Notes: a model not told the origin generated them from the sequence alone. A DNA stretch of 64,000 nucleotides from Klebsiella spallanzanii (GCF_902158555.1 NZ_CABGGS010000023.1:1-64000), one strand, 5' to 3'; shown: positions 19,483 to 35,637, counted from the first letter of the stretch. Made by a program: numbers and translations.

Positions 19483-20457
19483 ATGGCGAACATGTTTGCC
19501 CTGATCCTGGTCATCGCTACTTTGGTGACGGGTCTGTTGTGGTGCCTTGATAAGTTTATCTTTGCGCCAAAACGTCGTGAGCGTCAGGCCGCTGCTCAGG
19601 CAGCGACTGGCGACCAGTTGGACAAGAAAACGCTGAAAAAAGTTGGTCCGAAACCGGGTTGGCTGGAAACCGGCGCTTCGGTATTCCCGGTTCTGGCGAT
19701 TGTGCTGGTGGTTCGCTCATTTATTTATGAGCCCTTCCAGATCCCGTCCGGTTCAATGATGCCAACCCTGCTGATCGGCGATTTTATTCTGGTCGAGAAG
19801 TTTGCTTACGGCATTAAAGACCCTATCTACCAGAAAACGCTAATCGAAACCGGTCACCCGAAGCGTGGCGATATTGTGGTCTTTAAATATCCAGAAGATC
19901 CGCGTCTGGATTATATCAAGCGCGCGGTAGGCTTACCGGGCGATAAAGTGACATACGATCCCATTGCTAAACAGGTCACCATCCAGCCAGGTTGCAGCTC
20001 CGGCCAGGCCTGCGGCAATGCTCTGCCGGTAACCTACTCCAACGTTGAGCCGAGCGATTTCGTCCAGACCTTTTCTCGCAGCAACGGCGGCGAAGCGACC
20101 AGCGGTTTCTGGCAGCTACCGAAAGGCGAAACCAAGGCTGACGGGATTCGTTTGACCGAGCGTAAAGAGACGCTGGGCGACGTGACGCACCGCATTCTGA
20201 CCGTACCGATAGCTCAGGACCAGGTAGGCATGTATTACCATCAGTCCGCTTTGCCGCTGGCAACCTGGATTGTCCCGCCGGGACAGTATTTCATGATGGG
20301 TGACAACCGCGATAACAGCGCTGATAGCCGTTATTGGGGCTTTGTGCCGGAAGCGAATCTGGTCGGTAAAGCCACCGCAATCTGGATGAGTTTCGAAAAA
20401 CAAGAAGGCGAGTGGCCTACCGGCGTACGTTTATCGCGTATCGGCGGTATCAAGTAG
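19483..20457 (+). CDS. lepB: signal peptidase I
   Basis: 324-residue inner-membrane serine protease that removes signal peptides from exported proteins. Two N-terminal membrane segments (about residues 4-22 and 62-77) precede the periplasmic catalytic domain. The nucleophile is Ser91 (PSGSMMPTL) and the general base is Lys146 (YIKRAVGLPGD); the GDNRDNS box is near residue 273. It forms a pair with lepA, and a terminator-like hairpin follows. Confidence 0.98.
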   Translation: MANMFALILVIATLVTGLLWCLDKFIFAPKRRERQAAAQAATGDQLDKKTLKKVGPKPGWLETGASVFPVLAIVLVVRSFIYEPFQIPSGSMMPTLLIGDFILVEKFAYGIKDPIYQKTLIETGHPKRGDIVVFKYPEDPRLDYIKRAVGLPGDKVTYDPIAKQVTIQPGCSSGQACGNALPVTYSNVEPSDFVQTFSRSNGGEATSGFWQLPKGETKADGIRLTERKETLGDVTHRILTVPIAQDQVGMYYHQSALPLATWIVPPGQYFMMGDNRDNSADSRYWGFVPEANLVGKATAIWMSFEKQEGEWPTGVRLSRIGGIK

Positions 20458-20470
20458 TTTTCCTGTCTTT

Positions 20471-20512
20471 ATTCACGCTGCCGCAGGAATGACGGCAGCG
20501 TGAATTATTTAA
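20471..20512 (+). terminator. lepB terminator (probable)
   Basis: ATTCACGCTGCCG / CGGCAGCGTGAAT form a 13-bp stem with a 9-nt loop immediately after lepB. The following bases (TATTTA) are only moderately T-rich, so termination may be partial. Confidence 0.65.
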
Positions 20513-20602
20513 GATTTAAATCTATTCAAACTAACGACATCCCTTGTCGTTGCGTATAGAATATCCCCCCGAAGTTTTAGGTTGTCTCTCGTAAGATTGA
20601 CA

Positions 20603-20651
20603 CAGCACACGAAACCGCGTTGGTTTTTACTCAGGTCGGTTTCGTGTGCTG
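20603..20651 (+). promoter_or_regulatory. RNase III processing hairpin in the rnc leader
   Basis: CAGCACACGAAACC (20603-20616) pairs perfectly with GGTTTCGTGTGCTG (20638-20651), giving a 14-bp double-stranded stem 31 bp before the rnc ATG. In E. coli, RNase III cuts a leader hairpin of its own mRNA (rncO) and so lowers its expression. Position and structure here fit that role. No T run follows, so it is not a terminator. Confidence 0.82.
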
Positions 20652-20679
20652 CATTTTTGACGCATTCATCTATTGGTAA

Positions 20680-22265
<1,586 letters not shown>

Positions 22266-22330
22266 GTTTGATACTCTATGGCTTTCGTGGCGCGGTCAAC
22301 GCACCTGCAACCTGAAAGACGACGAGTATG

Positions 22331-23068
22331 ATGGAAGGCTGGCAGCGCGCTTTCGTACTGCATAGTCGGCCCTGGAGCGAAACCAGTTTAATGCTGGACG
22401 TCTTCACGGAAGAGTCCGGTCGCGTGCGCCTTGTAGCAAAAGGCGCACGTTCTAAACGTTCTAATCTCAAAGGCGCTCTTCAGCCTTTTACCCCCTTGCT
22501 GCTCCGTTTCGGCGGGCGCGGCGAAGTCAAGACGCTGCGCAGCGCAGAAGCTGTCTCCCTGGCGCTACCTCTTAGCGGCATCACGCTTTACAGCGGACTT
22601 TACGTTAACGAACTACTTTCCCGCGTGCTGGAGCATGAAACGCGCTTCTCTGAACTCTTCTTCGATTATCTGCACTGTATCCAGTCTTTGGCTGGCGCCA
22701 GCGGTTCGCCGGAACCTGCGCTACGGCGCTTTGAACTGGCGCTGCTTGGACACCTGGGATATGGCGTCGATTTTTTGCACTGTGCCGGGAGCGGCGAAGC
22801 GGTTGACGACACCATGACCTATCGCTACCGTGAAGAAAAAGGCTTTATCGCCAGCGTGGTTATTGATAACAGCACCTTTACCGGGCACCATCTTAAGGCA
22901 TTAGCGAACCGCGAGTTTCCGGATAGCGATGCGTTACGCGCGGCAAAACGCTTCACCCGTATCGCCCTGAAGCCTTATCTTGGTGGGAAACCGTTAAAGA
23001 GCCGGGAACTGTTTCGCCAGTTTATGCCCGCGCGGGCGGCGCGAGCTAATAAAACCAATAACGATTAA
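22331..23068 (+). CDS. recO: DNA repair protein RecO
   Basis: 245-residue recombination mediator that, with RecR, loads RecA onto SSB-coated single-stranded DNA. It has an N-terminal OB fold ([17 protein letters not shown]...) and a helical C-terminal domain. E. coli RecO has 242 residues. Two ATG codons are adjacent; the second (22331) gives the E. coli start and better spacing from ACGAG. It belongs to the rnc-era-recO-pdxJ-acpS group. Confidence 0.96.
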   Translation: MEGWQRAFVLHSRPWSETSLMLDVFTEESGRVRLVAKGARSKRSNLKGALQPFTPLLLRFGGRGEVKTLRSAEAVSLALPLSGITLYSGLYVNELLSRVLEHETRFSELFFDYLHCIQSLAGASGSPEPALRRFELALLGHLGYGVDFLHCAGSGEAVDDTMTYRYREEKGFIASVVIDNSTFTGHHLKALANREFPDSDALRAAKRFTRIALKPYLGGKPLKSRELFRQFMPARAARANKTNND

Positions 23069-23079
23069 CGAGGATTGTC

Positions 23080-23810
23080 ATGGCCGAATTACTGTTAGGG
23101 GTCAATATTGACCACATTGCGACATTACGCAACGCTCGCGGTACCGCTTATCCGGATCCGGTACAGGCGGCCTTTATCGCCGAGCAGGCTGGTGCTGATG
23201 GTATTACCGTGCATCTGCGCGAAGATCGCCGACACATTACCGATCGCGATGTGCGGATCCTGCGTCAGACTCTCGATACCCGCATGAATCTTGAGATGGC
23301 GGTAACGGAAGAGATGATCAATATTGCCTGTGAGACTAAGCCGCATTTCTGCTGCCTGGTGCCGGAAAAACGCCAGGAGGTGACCACCGAAGGCGGTCTG
23401 GATGTGGCTGGCCAGCTTGATAAAATGCGCGATGCCTGCAATCGTCTTGCCGACGCCGGTATTCTGGTTTCTCTGTTTATTGATGCTGATGATGCGCAAA
23501 TTAAGGCTGCGGCGGACGTGGGTGCGCCTTATATCGAAATTCACACTGGCTGCTATGCCGATGCGCAAACTGACGCTGAGCAGGCGAAAGAGCTGGAGCG
23601 TATTGCGAAAGCGGCAACCTATGCCGCGAGTCTGGGGCTGAAGGTTAATGCCGGCCACGGTCTGACTTACCATAACGTCAAAGCCATTGCAGCACTGCCG
23701 GAAATGCACGAGCTGAACATCGGCCATGCGATTATTGGTCGAGCGGTGATGAGCGGCCTGAAAGAGGCGGTTTCTGAGATGAAACGTCTGATGCAGGAAG
23801 CGCGCGCCTG

Positions 23811-23811
<1 letters not shown>
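23080..23811 (+). CDS. pdxJ: pyridoxine 5'-phosphate synthase
   Basis: 243-residue TIM-barrel enzyme that condenses 3-amino-2-oxopropyl phosphate with 1-deoxyxylulose 5-phosphate in vitamin B6 synthesis. Key segments are [15 protein letters not shown] at the N-terminus, HLREDRRHI near residue 45 and [10 protein letters not shown] near residue 190. An AGGA ribosome site precedes the ATG. The TGA overlaps the acpS ATG (TGATG). Confidence 0.97.
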
Positions 23812-25411
<1,600 letters not shown>

Positions 25412-25423
25412 TAAAATTTAACG

Positions 25424-25456
25424 CCAATCGATTGGGTTTTGTTATAACGATTATAA
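25424..25456. promoter_or_regulatory. palindromes in the LysR / transporter intergenic region
   Basis: CCAATCGATTGG (25424-25435) is a perfect 12-bp palindrome and TTATAACGATTATAA (25442-25456) is a near-perfect dyad. Both lie between the divergent LysR and MFS genes and are candidate LysR operators. Function is inferred from position only. Confidence 0.4.
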
Positions 25457-25527
25457 AAAATACCAAATTGTTTGCCTATTTTGCTTTTTTTAAACTGTGA
25501 TCAGTGCATTTTAAAAAGGGAAATATT

Positions 25528-26724
25528 ATGACGGCATCAATCAACCGCTGGGGAATGCTTGCCGCCCACGTGTGCATCAATTTTGTGCTCGGGGGCGTCT
25601 ACGCGTTTAGCTATTTTAAAACACCACTAATGGCGCAATATCACTGGGACCCGGCTACGCTGGCGTTAGCATTCTCTATCAACATGGGGATCATTCCTTT
25701 ACCGATGATTTGGGGGGGGAGAATGATCGACAACGGTAAAGGAAAACAGGCGATAGTTATCGGTGGTATCTTGTTTTCTTTAGGCTTTATCTTGTCGGGA
25801 TTCGTGGATAATTTGCCAATGCTGTTTTTAACCTACGGCGTCATTGCCGGATTGGGATCCGGCCTGGCTTTTACGGGAAATCTGAATAATATCCTGAAAT
25901 TTTTCCCCGACCGCCGCGGCCTCGCTAGCGGTATCGTGCTGGCTGGCGTGGGGGTAGGAACGTTACTTTGTACCCGCCTGGCCGAATATTTTATGACGCA
26001 AACTCACGATGTTAGCCGGGCGTTGTTATATCTTGGTATCGTCTATCTGGTGGTTATTTTTATCGTTCAGTTTTTTATCCGCAGCGCGCCAGCAAAAGAT
26101 AGTGGGGGGATTAAAGCATCGCCGATGGATAAAGACTATCGGCACATGCTTAAAGATCTGCGCTTCTGGTTGCTGTTTATGATTCTGGCGCTGGGTGTGT
26201 TCTCGGGGATGGTGATCAGCTCGAGTTCTGCACAAATTGGCATGACGCAGTACGGTTTATTGTCCGGTGCGTTAGTCGTTAGCCTGGTCTCGATATTTAA
26301 CTCGATCGGTCGCCTGTTCTGGGGAGGGTTAACCGATAAATTAGGCGGCTATAATACGCTGGTTATTGTTTACCTCTTTACCTGCTTGTGTATGCTGCTG
26401 TTATTTTTCTTCAATGGCAATACTTCGGTATTCTATTTCAGCGCTCTGGGCGTGGGCTTTGCTTATGCCGGTATATTAGTTATCTTCCCAGGCCTGACCA
26501 GCCAGAACTTTGGCATGCGTAACCAGGGGCTAAACTACGGATTTATGTATTTTGGTTTTGCCGTCGGTGCGGTGATTGCTCCTTACGTAACATCTGCTAT
26601 TGCAAAATATACCGGAAGCTACAATACGGTATTTATTCTGACAACGGTGCTATTGCTTATTGGTGTTGTACTAACCCTGATAACTAAGAAATATGTCGCA
26701 ACGGTTTTAGCCAAAATCCATTAA
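25528..26724 (+). CDS. OFA-family MFS transporter
   Basis: 398-residue, 12-helix major facilitator of the oxalate/formate antiporter type. Family features are the N-terminal NFVLGGVYAFSYFKTPL helix, WGGRMIDNGKGKQAIVIGG (loop 2-3) and KFFPDRRGLASGIVLAGVGVG. OFA members usually carry monocarboxylates or dicarboxylates, so an organic acid is the likely substrate; which one cannot be read from the sequence. AAGGG lies well spaced before the ATG at 25528. It is followed after 21 bp by the PanE-like gene, and the two form one transcription unit. The locus is absent from E. coli K-12 at this position. Confidence 0.85.
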   Translation: MTASINRWGMLAAHVCINFVLGGVYAFSYFKTPLMAQYHWDPATLALAFSINMGIIPLPMIWGGRMIDNGKGKQAIVIGGILFSLGFILSGFVDNLPMLFLTYGVIAGLGSGLAFTGNLNNILKFFPDRRGLASGIVLAGVGVGTLLCTRLAEYFMTQTHDVSRALLYLGIVYLVVIFIVQFFIRSAPAKDSGGIKASPMDKDYRHMLKDLRFWLLFMILALGVFSGMVISSSSAQIGMTQYGLLSGALVVSLVSIFNSIGRLFWGGLTDKLGGYNTLVIVYLFTCLCMLLLFFFNGNTSVFYFSALGVGFAYAGILVIFPGLTSQNFGMRNQGLNYGFMYFGFAVGAVIAPYVTSAIAKYTGSYNTVFILTTVLLLIGVVLTLITKKYVATVLAKIH

Positions 26725-26745
26725 TCAAATAATAAGGAAATAAAG

Positions 26746-27663
26746 ATGAAAATTGCAATCGCAGGTGCAGGCGCTATGGGATGTCGTTTTGGCTATATGC
26801 TGCTGGCGGCCGGGCATGATGTGACGCTTATCGATAGCTGGCAGGAGCATGTCGATGCTATTCGCAGCAAGGGGTTGTTTGTCGAAACGGAAACGACCCA
26901 GCAGTATTACCCTATCCCCGCGATGATGGCTGATGAATCCCACGGGGAATTTGAGCTGGTTATTCTGTTCACTAAAGCCATGCAGCTGGATAGCATGCTG
27001 CAGCGCATTAAGCCGCTGCTGCCAGCCGCGAAGGTCGTGATGATTTTATCTAACGGCCTGGGAAATATCGAAACCCTGGAGAAATATGTCGATCGGCAAA
27101 AAATCTATGCAGGCGTGACGCTATGGTCCAGTGAACTGGAGGGGGCCGGACATATTATGGCTACCGGCACAGGAACGATTGAACTGCAGCCGATTGCCAG
27201 CCAGGACTCGGAGTTAGAGGCTAAGGTCATTGCCGCCCTTAATAGCGCCGGGCTGAATGCTGAAATAAGCCCTGACGTATTATTATCGATCTGGAAGAAA
27301 GCAGCCTTTAATAGCGTGATGAATACCTATTGCGCGCTGCTGGATTGTAATGTCGGCGGATTTGGTCAGCGGCCTGGCGCATTAGATTTAGCGCAAGCGG
27401 TGGTTGACGAAATTGTGTTAGTTGCTGCGAGCCAGCATATCCCGCTGACTCAGGAAATGGTGATGAATACGGTGAAAAAAGTGTTCGACCCGCGCGAGAG
27501 CGGCCATCACTATCCTTCTATGTATCAGGATTTACATAAAGGCCGGCTTACCGAGATCGACTATTTAAACGGTGCGATTGCGCGAATTGGCGCGCAGAAT
27601 AATATTGCCGTGCCGGTTAACAAGCTTCTGACCCAACTGATTCACGCCAAAGAAGCACAATAA
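26746..27663 (+). CDS. ketopantoate reductase (PanE/ApbA) family protein
   Basis: 305-residue NAD(P)H-dependent 2-hydroxyacid oxidoreductase. The Rossmann motif is IAGAGAMGCRFG (residues 5-16), followed by the family segments ILFTKAMQLD, LSNGLGN and WKKAAFNSVMNT, which contains the probable catalytic Lys. True PanE makes pantoate. Here the pairing with an organic-acid transporter and a LysR regulator suggests a catabolic role on another 2-oxo or 2-hydroxy acid. That is inference. A terminator follows. Confidence 0.82.
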   Translation: MKIAIAGAGAMGCRFGYMLLAAGHDVTLIDSWQEHVDAIRSKGLFVETETTQQYYPIPAMMADESHGEFELVILFTKAMQLDSMLQRIKPLLPAAKVVMILSNGLGNIETLEKYVDRQKIYAGVTLWSSELEGAGHIMATGTGTIELQPIASQDSELEAKVIAALNSAGLNAEISPDVLLSIWKKAAFNSVMNTYCALLDCNVGGFGQRPGALDLAQAVVDEIVLVAASQHIPLTQEMVMNTVKKVFDPRESGHHYPSMYQDLHKGRLTEIDYLNGAIARIGAQNNIAVPVNKLLTQLIHAKEAQ

Positions 27664-27670
27664 ACCTGAC

Positions 27671-27702
27671 GGCTCTTTTGTCGGGGCAGAAGAGCCATTT
27701 TT
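27671..27702 (+). terminator. terminator after the PanE-like gene
   Basis: GGCTCTT / AAGAGCC stem (27671-27677 and 27690-27696) followed by ATTTTT. It separates the accessory locus from the convergent yfhH. Confidence 0.82.
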
Positions 27703-28549
27703 AAACTAGCTTTTTCACCAGCGCTTCGCTATGGCGAATCCGCTCCGGGGCACGCTCAAGATCCTGCTGTACCAGCCCCATAAACAGCAGATCGGTAAGC
27801 ATCATCTGCGCGCTGGTGGAGGAAATCGCGGCGCTGCGTGTGGCCTGTTCTTCAGCAATGGTGTACAGACACAGCGTTGCCTGCTGTTGAAGGGCGTTAG
27901 GGTTAAAGCCGGTGATCGCCAGGATCTGGCTCCCTACGCGTAACGCTTCGCCTGCCGCCATATTGATCTCGCGTCGTTCGCCTGAGTAAGAGATAGCCAA
28001 CAGCAGATCGTCAGGCGACATCGCCTGCACCGTCGCCAGCAGGGCGTGCATATCCTGTTCTGAAACGGCGTTAATGCCTATTTTCATCAGCTTCCAGCTA
28101 AAGTTTCTTGCCACCAGGCCCGATGCGCCGATGCCGGTAATGATGATCCGGCGGGCATTACGCAGCAGCACCACGGCTTCCAGCAGCTTCTCTTCAGTGT
28201 TGACGTCCAGCGAGGCGTGCATGGCCGCGATATTATCTTTAATCAGCTTTTCGCCTACCAACCGCAGAGGGTCGTCGCCGCGAATCTGGTTATGTACCGG
28301 CACGGACTGCGGAGTGGGAGCGCTTGCCAGGGCTTCGCTTAACGCCAGCTTCAACGCCGGGAAACCTTTGAATCCTATCTTCTGCGCGAATTTCACTACG
28401 CTTGACTGGCTGACGCCGGCTTCGCCCGCCAGCTGCTGTGAGCTAAGGTGGCGGGTTTGATCCGGTTGGGCCAGAATGAAATCGGCCAGTTTTTTATCGC
28501 TTGCGGCCAGCGTGGGGTAGCGCTGGCGGATTCGGGTCAAACAGTTCAT
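27701..28549 (-). CDS. yfhH: RpiR-family transcriptional regulator YfhH
   Basis: 282 residues. The N-terminal RpiR helix-turn-helix (about residues 1-75, LAGEAGVSQSSVVKFAQKIG) is followed by a SIS sugar-phosphate-binding domain (about 125-265, ITGIGASGLVARNFSWKLMKIG). It is highly similar to E. coli YfhH and sits in the same place between yfhL and pgpC. Members sense phosphosugars; the ligand and targets of this one are not known to me. Confidence 0.92.
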   Translation of the reverse strand: MNCLTRIRQRYPTLAASDKKLADFILAQPDQTRHLSSQQLAGEAGVSQSSVVKFAQKIGFKGFPALKLALSEALASAPTPQSVPVHNQIRGDDPLRLVGEKLIKDNIAAMHASLDVNTEEKLLEAVVLLRNARRIIITGIGASGLVARNFSWKLMKIGINAVSEQDMHALLATVQAMSPDDLLLAISYSGERREINMAAGEALRVGSQILAITGFNPNALQQQATLCLYTIAEEQATRSAAISSTSAQMMLTDLLFMGLVQQDLERAPERIRHSEALVKKLV

Positions 28550-28760
28550 AGCGGCTCCGGAGGACAGCCTTCATCCTCGGCTGAAAGAATTTTGTATTCG
28601 ATTATAAGAGGATTATTACGAATTAAAAATTCTATGCCTTAGATTTATCTACAAAATCGTTTTCTTAATCCGAATTCAACGACGGCGTATGTTTTCGCTA
28701 TTCGCGGTGTAGGGCTGTTAAGCTACTGGTTATCGGGACAATCGTTCAGAGGAGTTGGTT

Positions 28761-29396
28761 TTGAATAGCAGCACGCAGCGAGTGGTTTTCTTTGATCTGG
28801 ATGGAACCTTGCACCAGCAGGATATGTTCGGCAGCTTCTTACGCTATATTCTGCGCCATCAGCCGCTGAATGCGTTGCTGGTGCTCCCTCTATTGCCGGT
28901 GATTGTTGCAGGATTAATTCTAAACGGTCGGGCCGCGCGCTGGCCGATGAGCTTGCTGCTTTGGGCTTCAACTTTTGGGCACAGTGAGCATCATCTGAAA
29001 CGTCTCGAGAGGCAATTTACCTTTTGGTTTAAGCAGCATGTCACGGCTTTCCCGGTTGTTCAGGCACGACTTAACAATTATTTGAGCAGCACCGATGCAG
29101 ACGTTTGGTTGATCACCGGGTCGCCGCAGTCGCTGGTAGAACAAGTCTATGTTGATACCGCATGGTTGCCGCGGGTGAATCTGATAGCCAGTCGGATGGA
29201 ACGTCGTTACGGCGGCTGGGTTTTAACCCTTCGCTGCCTGGGTAACGAAAAAGTGGCGCAGCTGGAACAACGAATCGGCGCCCCGCTGCGATTGTATAGT
29301 GGTTACAGCGACAGCGAGCAGGACAACCCGCTACTCTATTTTTGTCAGCACCGCTGGCGAGTGACGCCACAGGGCGATCTTCAGCAGTTAGAGTAG
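28761..29396 (+). CDS. pgpC: phosphatidylglycerophosphatase C
   Basis: 211-residue HAD-family phosphatase (YfhB/PgpC) that dephosphorylates phosphatidylglycerol phosphate at the inner membrane. The catalytic motif FFDLDGT is near residue 11 and one hydrophobic segment (LLVLPLLPVIVAGLIL) anchors it. The start is a TTG at 28761, chosen because AGGAG (28750-28754) is correctly spaced and the length then equals E. coli PgpC. A TTG at 28755 is too close to the ribosome site. Confidence 0.92.
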   Translation: MNSSTQRVVFFDLDGTLHQQDMFGSFLRYILRHQPLNALLVLPLLPVIVAGLILNGRAARWPMSLLLWASTFGHSEHHLKRLERQFTFWFKQHVTAFPVVQARLNNYLSSTDADVWLITGSPQSLVEQVYVDTAWLPRVNLIASRMERRYGGWVLTLRCLGNEKVAQLEQRIGAPLRLYSGYSDSEQDNPLLYFCQHRWRVTPQGDLQQLE

Positions 29397-29410
29397 TGTG
29401 TAATATATAG

Positions 29411-31575
<2,165 letters not shown>

Positions 31576-31658
31576 TTTGCTTAAGAATGCGCCAGTTGGC
31601 AACTTATTCGCGAAACTGGTCACATTTATTGATAAACCCCGGCAATCATTTTATTTCT

Positions 31659-31674
31659 ACGCAAACGGTTTCGT
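31659..31674. promoter_or_regulatory. PurR box of purL
   Basis: ACGCAAACGGTTTCGT differs from the PurR consensus ACGCAAACGTTTTCGT at one position. It lies 76-91 bp before the purL ATG in the region divergent from mltF. Purine repression of purL is established in E. coli. Confidence 0.88.
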
Positions 31675-31749
31675 CGGGGCGCAGGATTCACTATAATGGC
31701 GCCCGTTTCCCCCCTGGCTCACCATGAAAGCTTCGAAGACGAGAGACTT

Positions 31750-34700
31750 ATGATGGAAATTTTGCGTGGTTCACCTGCACTGTCGGCATTCCGTATCAAT
31801 AAACTGCTGGCACGTTTCCAGGCGGCCAATCTTCCGGTCAGCACCCTATATGCCGAGTATATTCATTTTGCCGACCTCAGCGCCCCGCTCAGCGGCGACG
31901 ATCGCGAGAGTCTGGCAAGGTTGCTCAAGTATGGCCCGAACTTAAGCAGCCATACCCCAAGCGGCAAGCTACTGCTCGTTACCCCCCGTCCTGGCACCAT
32001 CTCTCCCTGGTCTTCTAAAGCTACCGACATCGCCCATAACTGTGGCCTGTCTCAGGTTGTGCGCCTGGAGCGTGGCGTGGCGTACTACGTCGAAGCGAGC
32101 GCCCTGAATGATGAACAGTGGTCGTTGGTGGCGGCCGAACTGCATGACCGGATGATGGAAAGCGTGTTCGGCGCGCTGGAAGAGGGGGAAAAACTCTTCG
32201 CCCACCATCAACCAACCCCGGTCACCAGCGTTGATCTGCTGGGCCTGGGCCGTCAGGCGCTGATTGACGCCAACCTCCGTCTGGGGCTGGCGCTGGCGGA
32301 TGACGAAATCGACTATCTGCAGGATGCTTTCCATAAGCTGGGCCGTAACCCGAACGATATCGAACTTTATATGTTCGCGCAGGCCAACTCCGAGCACTGC
32401 CGACACAAGATTTTTAACGCTGACTGGGTTATCGATGGCGAACAGCAGCCGAAGTCGCTGTTCAAAATGATCAAAAACACCTTCGAGAAAACCCCGGAGT
32501 ACGTGCTGTCGGCCTATAAAGACAACGCCGCGGTAATGGAGGGGTCAGCGGTGGGTCGCTATTTCGCCGACCACGAAACCGGGCGCTATGACTTCCACCA
32601 GGAAGACGCGCATATTCTGATGAAGGTCGAAACCCACAACCACCCGACGGCCATCTCTCCGTGGCCGGGCGCGGCAACCGGTTCCGGCGGCGAAATTCGC
32701 GATGAAGGTGCTACCGGGCGCGGAGCGAAACCGAAGGCGGGTCTGGTGGGCTTCTCGGTTTCCAACCTGCGTATTCCGGGCTTTGAGCAGCCTTGGGAAG
32801 AAGATTTCGGTAAGCCGGAGCGTATCGTGACCGCGCTGGATATCATGACCGAAGGCCCTCTGGGCGGCGCGGCGTTTAACAACGAATTTGGTCGTCCGGC
32901 ACTCAACGGTTATTTCCGTACTTATGAAGAGAAGGTGACCAGCCACAACGGCGAAGAGCTGCGTGGCTACCACAAGCCAATTATGTTGGCGGGCGGCATC
33001 GGCAACATTCGCGGCGAACACGTGCAGAAGGGCGAGATTGTCGTTGGTGCGAAGCTGATCGTTCTTGGTGGACCAGCGATGAACATCGGCCTCGGCGGCG
33101 GTGCCGCTTCCTCAATGGCCTCCGGTCAGTCTGATGCTGACCTGGATTTTGCCTCCGTGCAGCGCGACAACCCGGAAATGGAACGTCGCTGCCAGGAAGT
33201 TATCGACCGCTGCTGGCAGCTGGGCGATGCCAACCCGATTCTGTTTATCCATGACGTTGGCGCGGGCGGCCTGTCGAACGCCATGCCTGAACTGGTTAGC
33301 GACGGCGGACGCGGCGGTAAATTCCAGCTGCGCGACATCCTCAGCGATGAGCCGGGCATGAGCCCGCTGGAAATCTGGTGTAACGAATCTCAAGAACGCT
33401 ATGTTCTGGCGGTAGCGCCGGAGCAGCTGCCATTATTCGATGAGCTGTGCCGCCGCGAGCGCGCGCCGTACGCGGTTATTGGTGAAGCGACTGAAGAGCT
33501 GCATCTGAGCCTCGACGACGCTCACTTTGACGATCGCCCCATTGATCTGCCGCTCGACGTGCTGCTGGGCAAAACGCCAAAAATGACTCGCGACGTGCAG
33601 ACGCTGAAAGCGCAGGGCCAGAGTCTCGATCGTCAGGAAATCACGATTGCTGACGCAGTAAATCGCGTGCTGCATTTGCCTACCGTGGCGGAGAAAACCT
33701 TCCTGGTCACCATTGGCGACCGTACCGTGACCGGAATGGTTGCTCGCGATCAGATGGTCGGTCCGTGGCAGGTTCCGGTGGCTAACTGTGCGGTGACGAC
33801 CGCCAGCCTCGACAGCTACTACGGCGAAGCCATGTCAATTGGCGAACGTGCGCCGGTGGCGCTGCTGGACTTCGCTGCTTCCGCCCGTCTGGCGGTGGGT
33901 GAAGCGCTGACCAACATTGCTGCGACGCAGATTGGCGCGCTCAACCGCGTGAAGCTGTCGGCAAACTGGATGGCCGCTGCCGGTCACCCGGGTGAAGACG
34001 CGGGTTTATATGAAGCGGTAAAAGCGGTAGGCGAAGAGCTGTGTCCGGCGTTGGGGCTGACTATCCCGGTGGGCAAAGACTCGATGTCGATGAAAACCCG
34101 CTGGCAGGAAGGCAATGAACAGCGCGAGATGACCTCGCCGCTGTCGCTGGTGATTTCCGCTTTTGCCCGTGTGGAAGATGTGCGCCGCACCGTAACTCCG
34201 CAGCTCTCTGGCGAAGACAACGCTCTACTACTGATCGATCTGGGCAAAGGGAACAATGCGCTGGGCGCGACAGCGCTGGCGCAGGTTTACCGTCAGCTTG
34301 GCGATGTGACGGCCGATGTTCGCGACGTTGCTCAGTTGAAAGGCTTCTGGGATGCGATGCAGGCGCTGGTGGCTGAAGGTAAGCTGCTGGCCTGGCATGA
34401 CCGTTCCGACGGCGGCCTGCTGGTGACGCTGGCCGAAATGGCCTTTGCCGGTCACTGTGGCGTCAACGTGGATATCGCCGCGCTCGGCAATGACCATCTG
34501 GCTGCGCTATTTAATGAAGAACTGGGCGGTGTGATTCAGGTTCGTGCCGCCGATCGTCAGGCGGTGGAAGCGCTGCTGGCCGCAAATGGCCTGGTGGATT
34601 GCGTTCACTATCTTGGCCAGGCAACAACGGGCGATCGCTTTGTCATCACTGCCGACGGTCATCCGGTGTTCAACGAAAGCCGCACTACGCTGCGTATGTG

Positions 34701-35637
34701 GTGGGCGGAAACCACCTGGCAGATGCAGCGTCTGCGTGATAACCCAGAGTGTGCCGACCAGGAGCACGAGGCGAAAGCCAACGATGCCGATCCGGGCCTC
34801 AACGTGAAGCTCTCCTTCGATATCAACGAAGACATCGCTGCGCCTTATATCGCCACCGGCGCGCGTCCGAAGGTTGCCGTGCTGCGCGAGCAGGGCGTGA
34901 ACTCCCACGTTGAAATGGCGGCAGCGTTCCATCGCGCGGGCTTTGATGCCATCGACGTGCATATGAGCGACCTGCTGGCGGGCCGCACCGGTCTTGCTGA
35001 CTTCCAGGCGCTGGTGGCCTGCGGCGGCTTCTCCTACGGCGATGTGTTAGGTGCCGGCGAAGGCTGGGCGAAATCCATTCTGTTTAATGAGCGCGTGCGC
35101 GACGAGTTTGCCACCTTCTTCCATCGTCCGCAGACCCTGGCGCTGGGCGTGTGCAACGGCTGCCAGATGATGTCTAACCTGCGTGAGCTGATCCCGGGCA
35201 GCGACCTGTGGCCGCGCTTTGTGCGTAACCAATCCGACCGCTTTGAAGCGCGTTTCAGCCTGGTGGAAGTGACCCAAAGTCCGTCGCTGCTGCTGCAGGG
35301 GATGGTCGGTTCAATGATGCCAATTGCCGTATCTCACGGTGAAGGGCAGGTTGAAGTCCGCGATGGCGCGCATCTGGCGCAGCTGGAGAGCAAAGGCCTG
35401 GTAGCGCTGCGCTTTGTTGATAACTTCGGTAAGGTGACGGAAAACTATCCGGCCAACCCGAACGGTTCGCCGAACGGCATCACCGCCGTAACCAGCGAAA
35501 GCGGACGTGCCACCATCATGATGCCGCACCCGGAGCGCGTTTTCCGCACCGTGTCGAACTCCTGGCATCCGGAAAACTGGGGCGAAGACAGCCCGTGGAT
35601 GCGCATTTTCCGCAACGCGCGTAAACAGCTGGGCTAA
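31750..35637 (+). CDS. purL: phosphoribosylformylglycinamidine synthase
   Basis: 1,295 residues, exactly the E. coli length. The enzyme converts FGAR, glutamine and ATP to FGAM in purine synthesis. It has the N-terminal PurS-like and linker domains, two ATP-binding halves ([38 protein letters not shown]) and a C-terminal class I glutamine amidotransferase domain with the nucleophile in GVCNGCQMM and the His/Glu dyad near MMPHPER. The start is the first of two adjacent ATG codons. Confidence 0.98.
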   Translation: MMEILRGSPALSAFRINKLLARFQAANLPVSTLYAEYIHFADLSAPLSGDDRESLARLLKYGPNLSSHTPSGKLLLVTPRPGTISPWSSKATDIAHNCGLSQVVRLERGVAYYVEASALNDEQWSLVAAELHDRMMESVFGALEEGEKLFAHHQPTPVTSVDLLGLGRQALIDANLRLGLALADDEIDYLQDAFHKLGRNPNDIELYMFAQANSEHCRHKIFNADWVIDGEQQPKSLFKMIKNTFEKTPEYVLSAYKDNAAVMEGSAVGRYFADHETGRYDFHQEDAHILMKVETHNHPTAISPWPGAATGSGGEIRDEGATGRGAKPKAGLVGFSVSNLRIPGFEQPWEEDFGKPERIVTALDIMTEGPLGGAAFNNEFGRPALNGYFRTYEEKVTSHNGEELRGYHKPIMLAGGIGNIRGEHVQKGEIVVGAKLIVLGGPAMNIGLGGGAASSMASGQSDADLDFASVQRDNPEMERRCQEVIDRCWQLGDANPILFIHDVGAGGLSNAMPELVSDGGRGGKFQLRDILSDEPGMSPLEIWCNESQERYVLAVAPEQLPLFDELCRRERAPYAVIGEATEELHLSLDDAHFDDRPIDLPLDVLLGKTPKMTRDVQTLKAQGQSLDRQEITIADAVNRVLHLPTVAEKTFLVTIGDRTVTGMVARDQMVGPWQVPVANCAVTTASLDSYYGEAMSIGERAPVALLDFAASARLAVGEALTNIAATQIGALNRVKLSANWMAAAGHPGEDAGLYEAVKAVGEELCPALGLTIPVGKDSMSMKTRWQEGNEQREMTSPLSLVISAFARVEDVRRTVTPQLSGEDNALLLIDLGKGNNALGATALAQVYRQLGDVTADVRDVAQLKGFWDAMQALVAEGKLLAWHDRSDGGLLVTLAEMAFAGHCGVNVDIAALGNDHLAALFNEELGGVIQVRAADRQAVEALLAANGLVDCVHYLGQATTGDRFVITADGHPVFNESRTTLRMWWAETTWQMQRLRDNPECADQEHEAKANDADPGLNVKLSFDINEDIAAPYIATGARPKVAVLREQGVNSHVEMAAAFHRAGFDAIDVHMSDLLAGRTGLADFQALVACGGFSYGDVLGAGEGWAKSILFNERVRDEFATFFHRPQTLALGVCNGCQMMSNLRELIPGSDLWPRFVRNQSDRFEARFSLVEVTQSPSLLLQGMVGSMMPIAVSHGEGQVEVRDGAHLAQLESKGLVALRFVDNFGKVTENYPANPNGSPNGITAVTSESGRATIMMPHPERVFRTVSNSWHPENWGEDSPWMRIFRNARKQLG

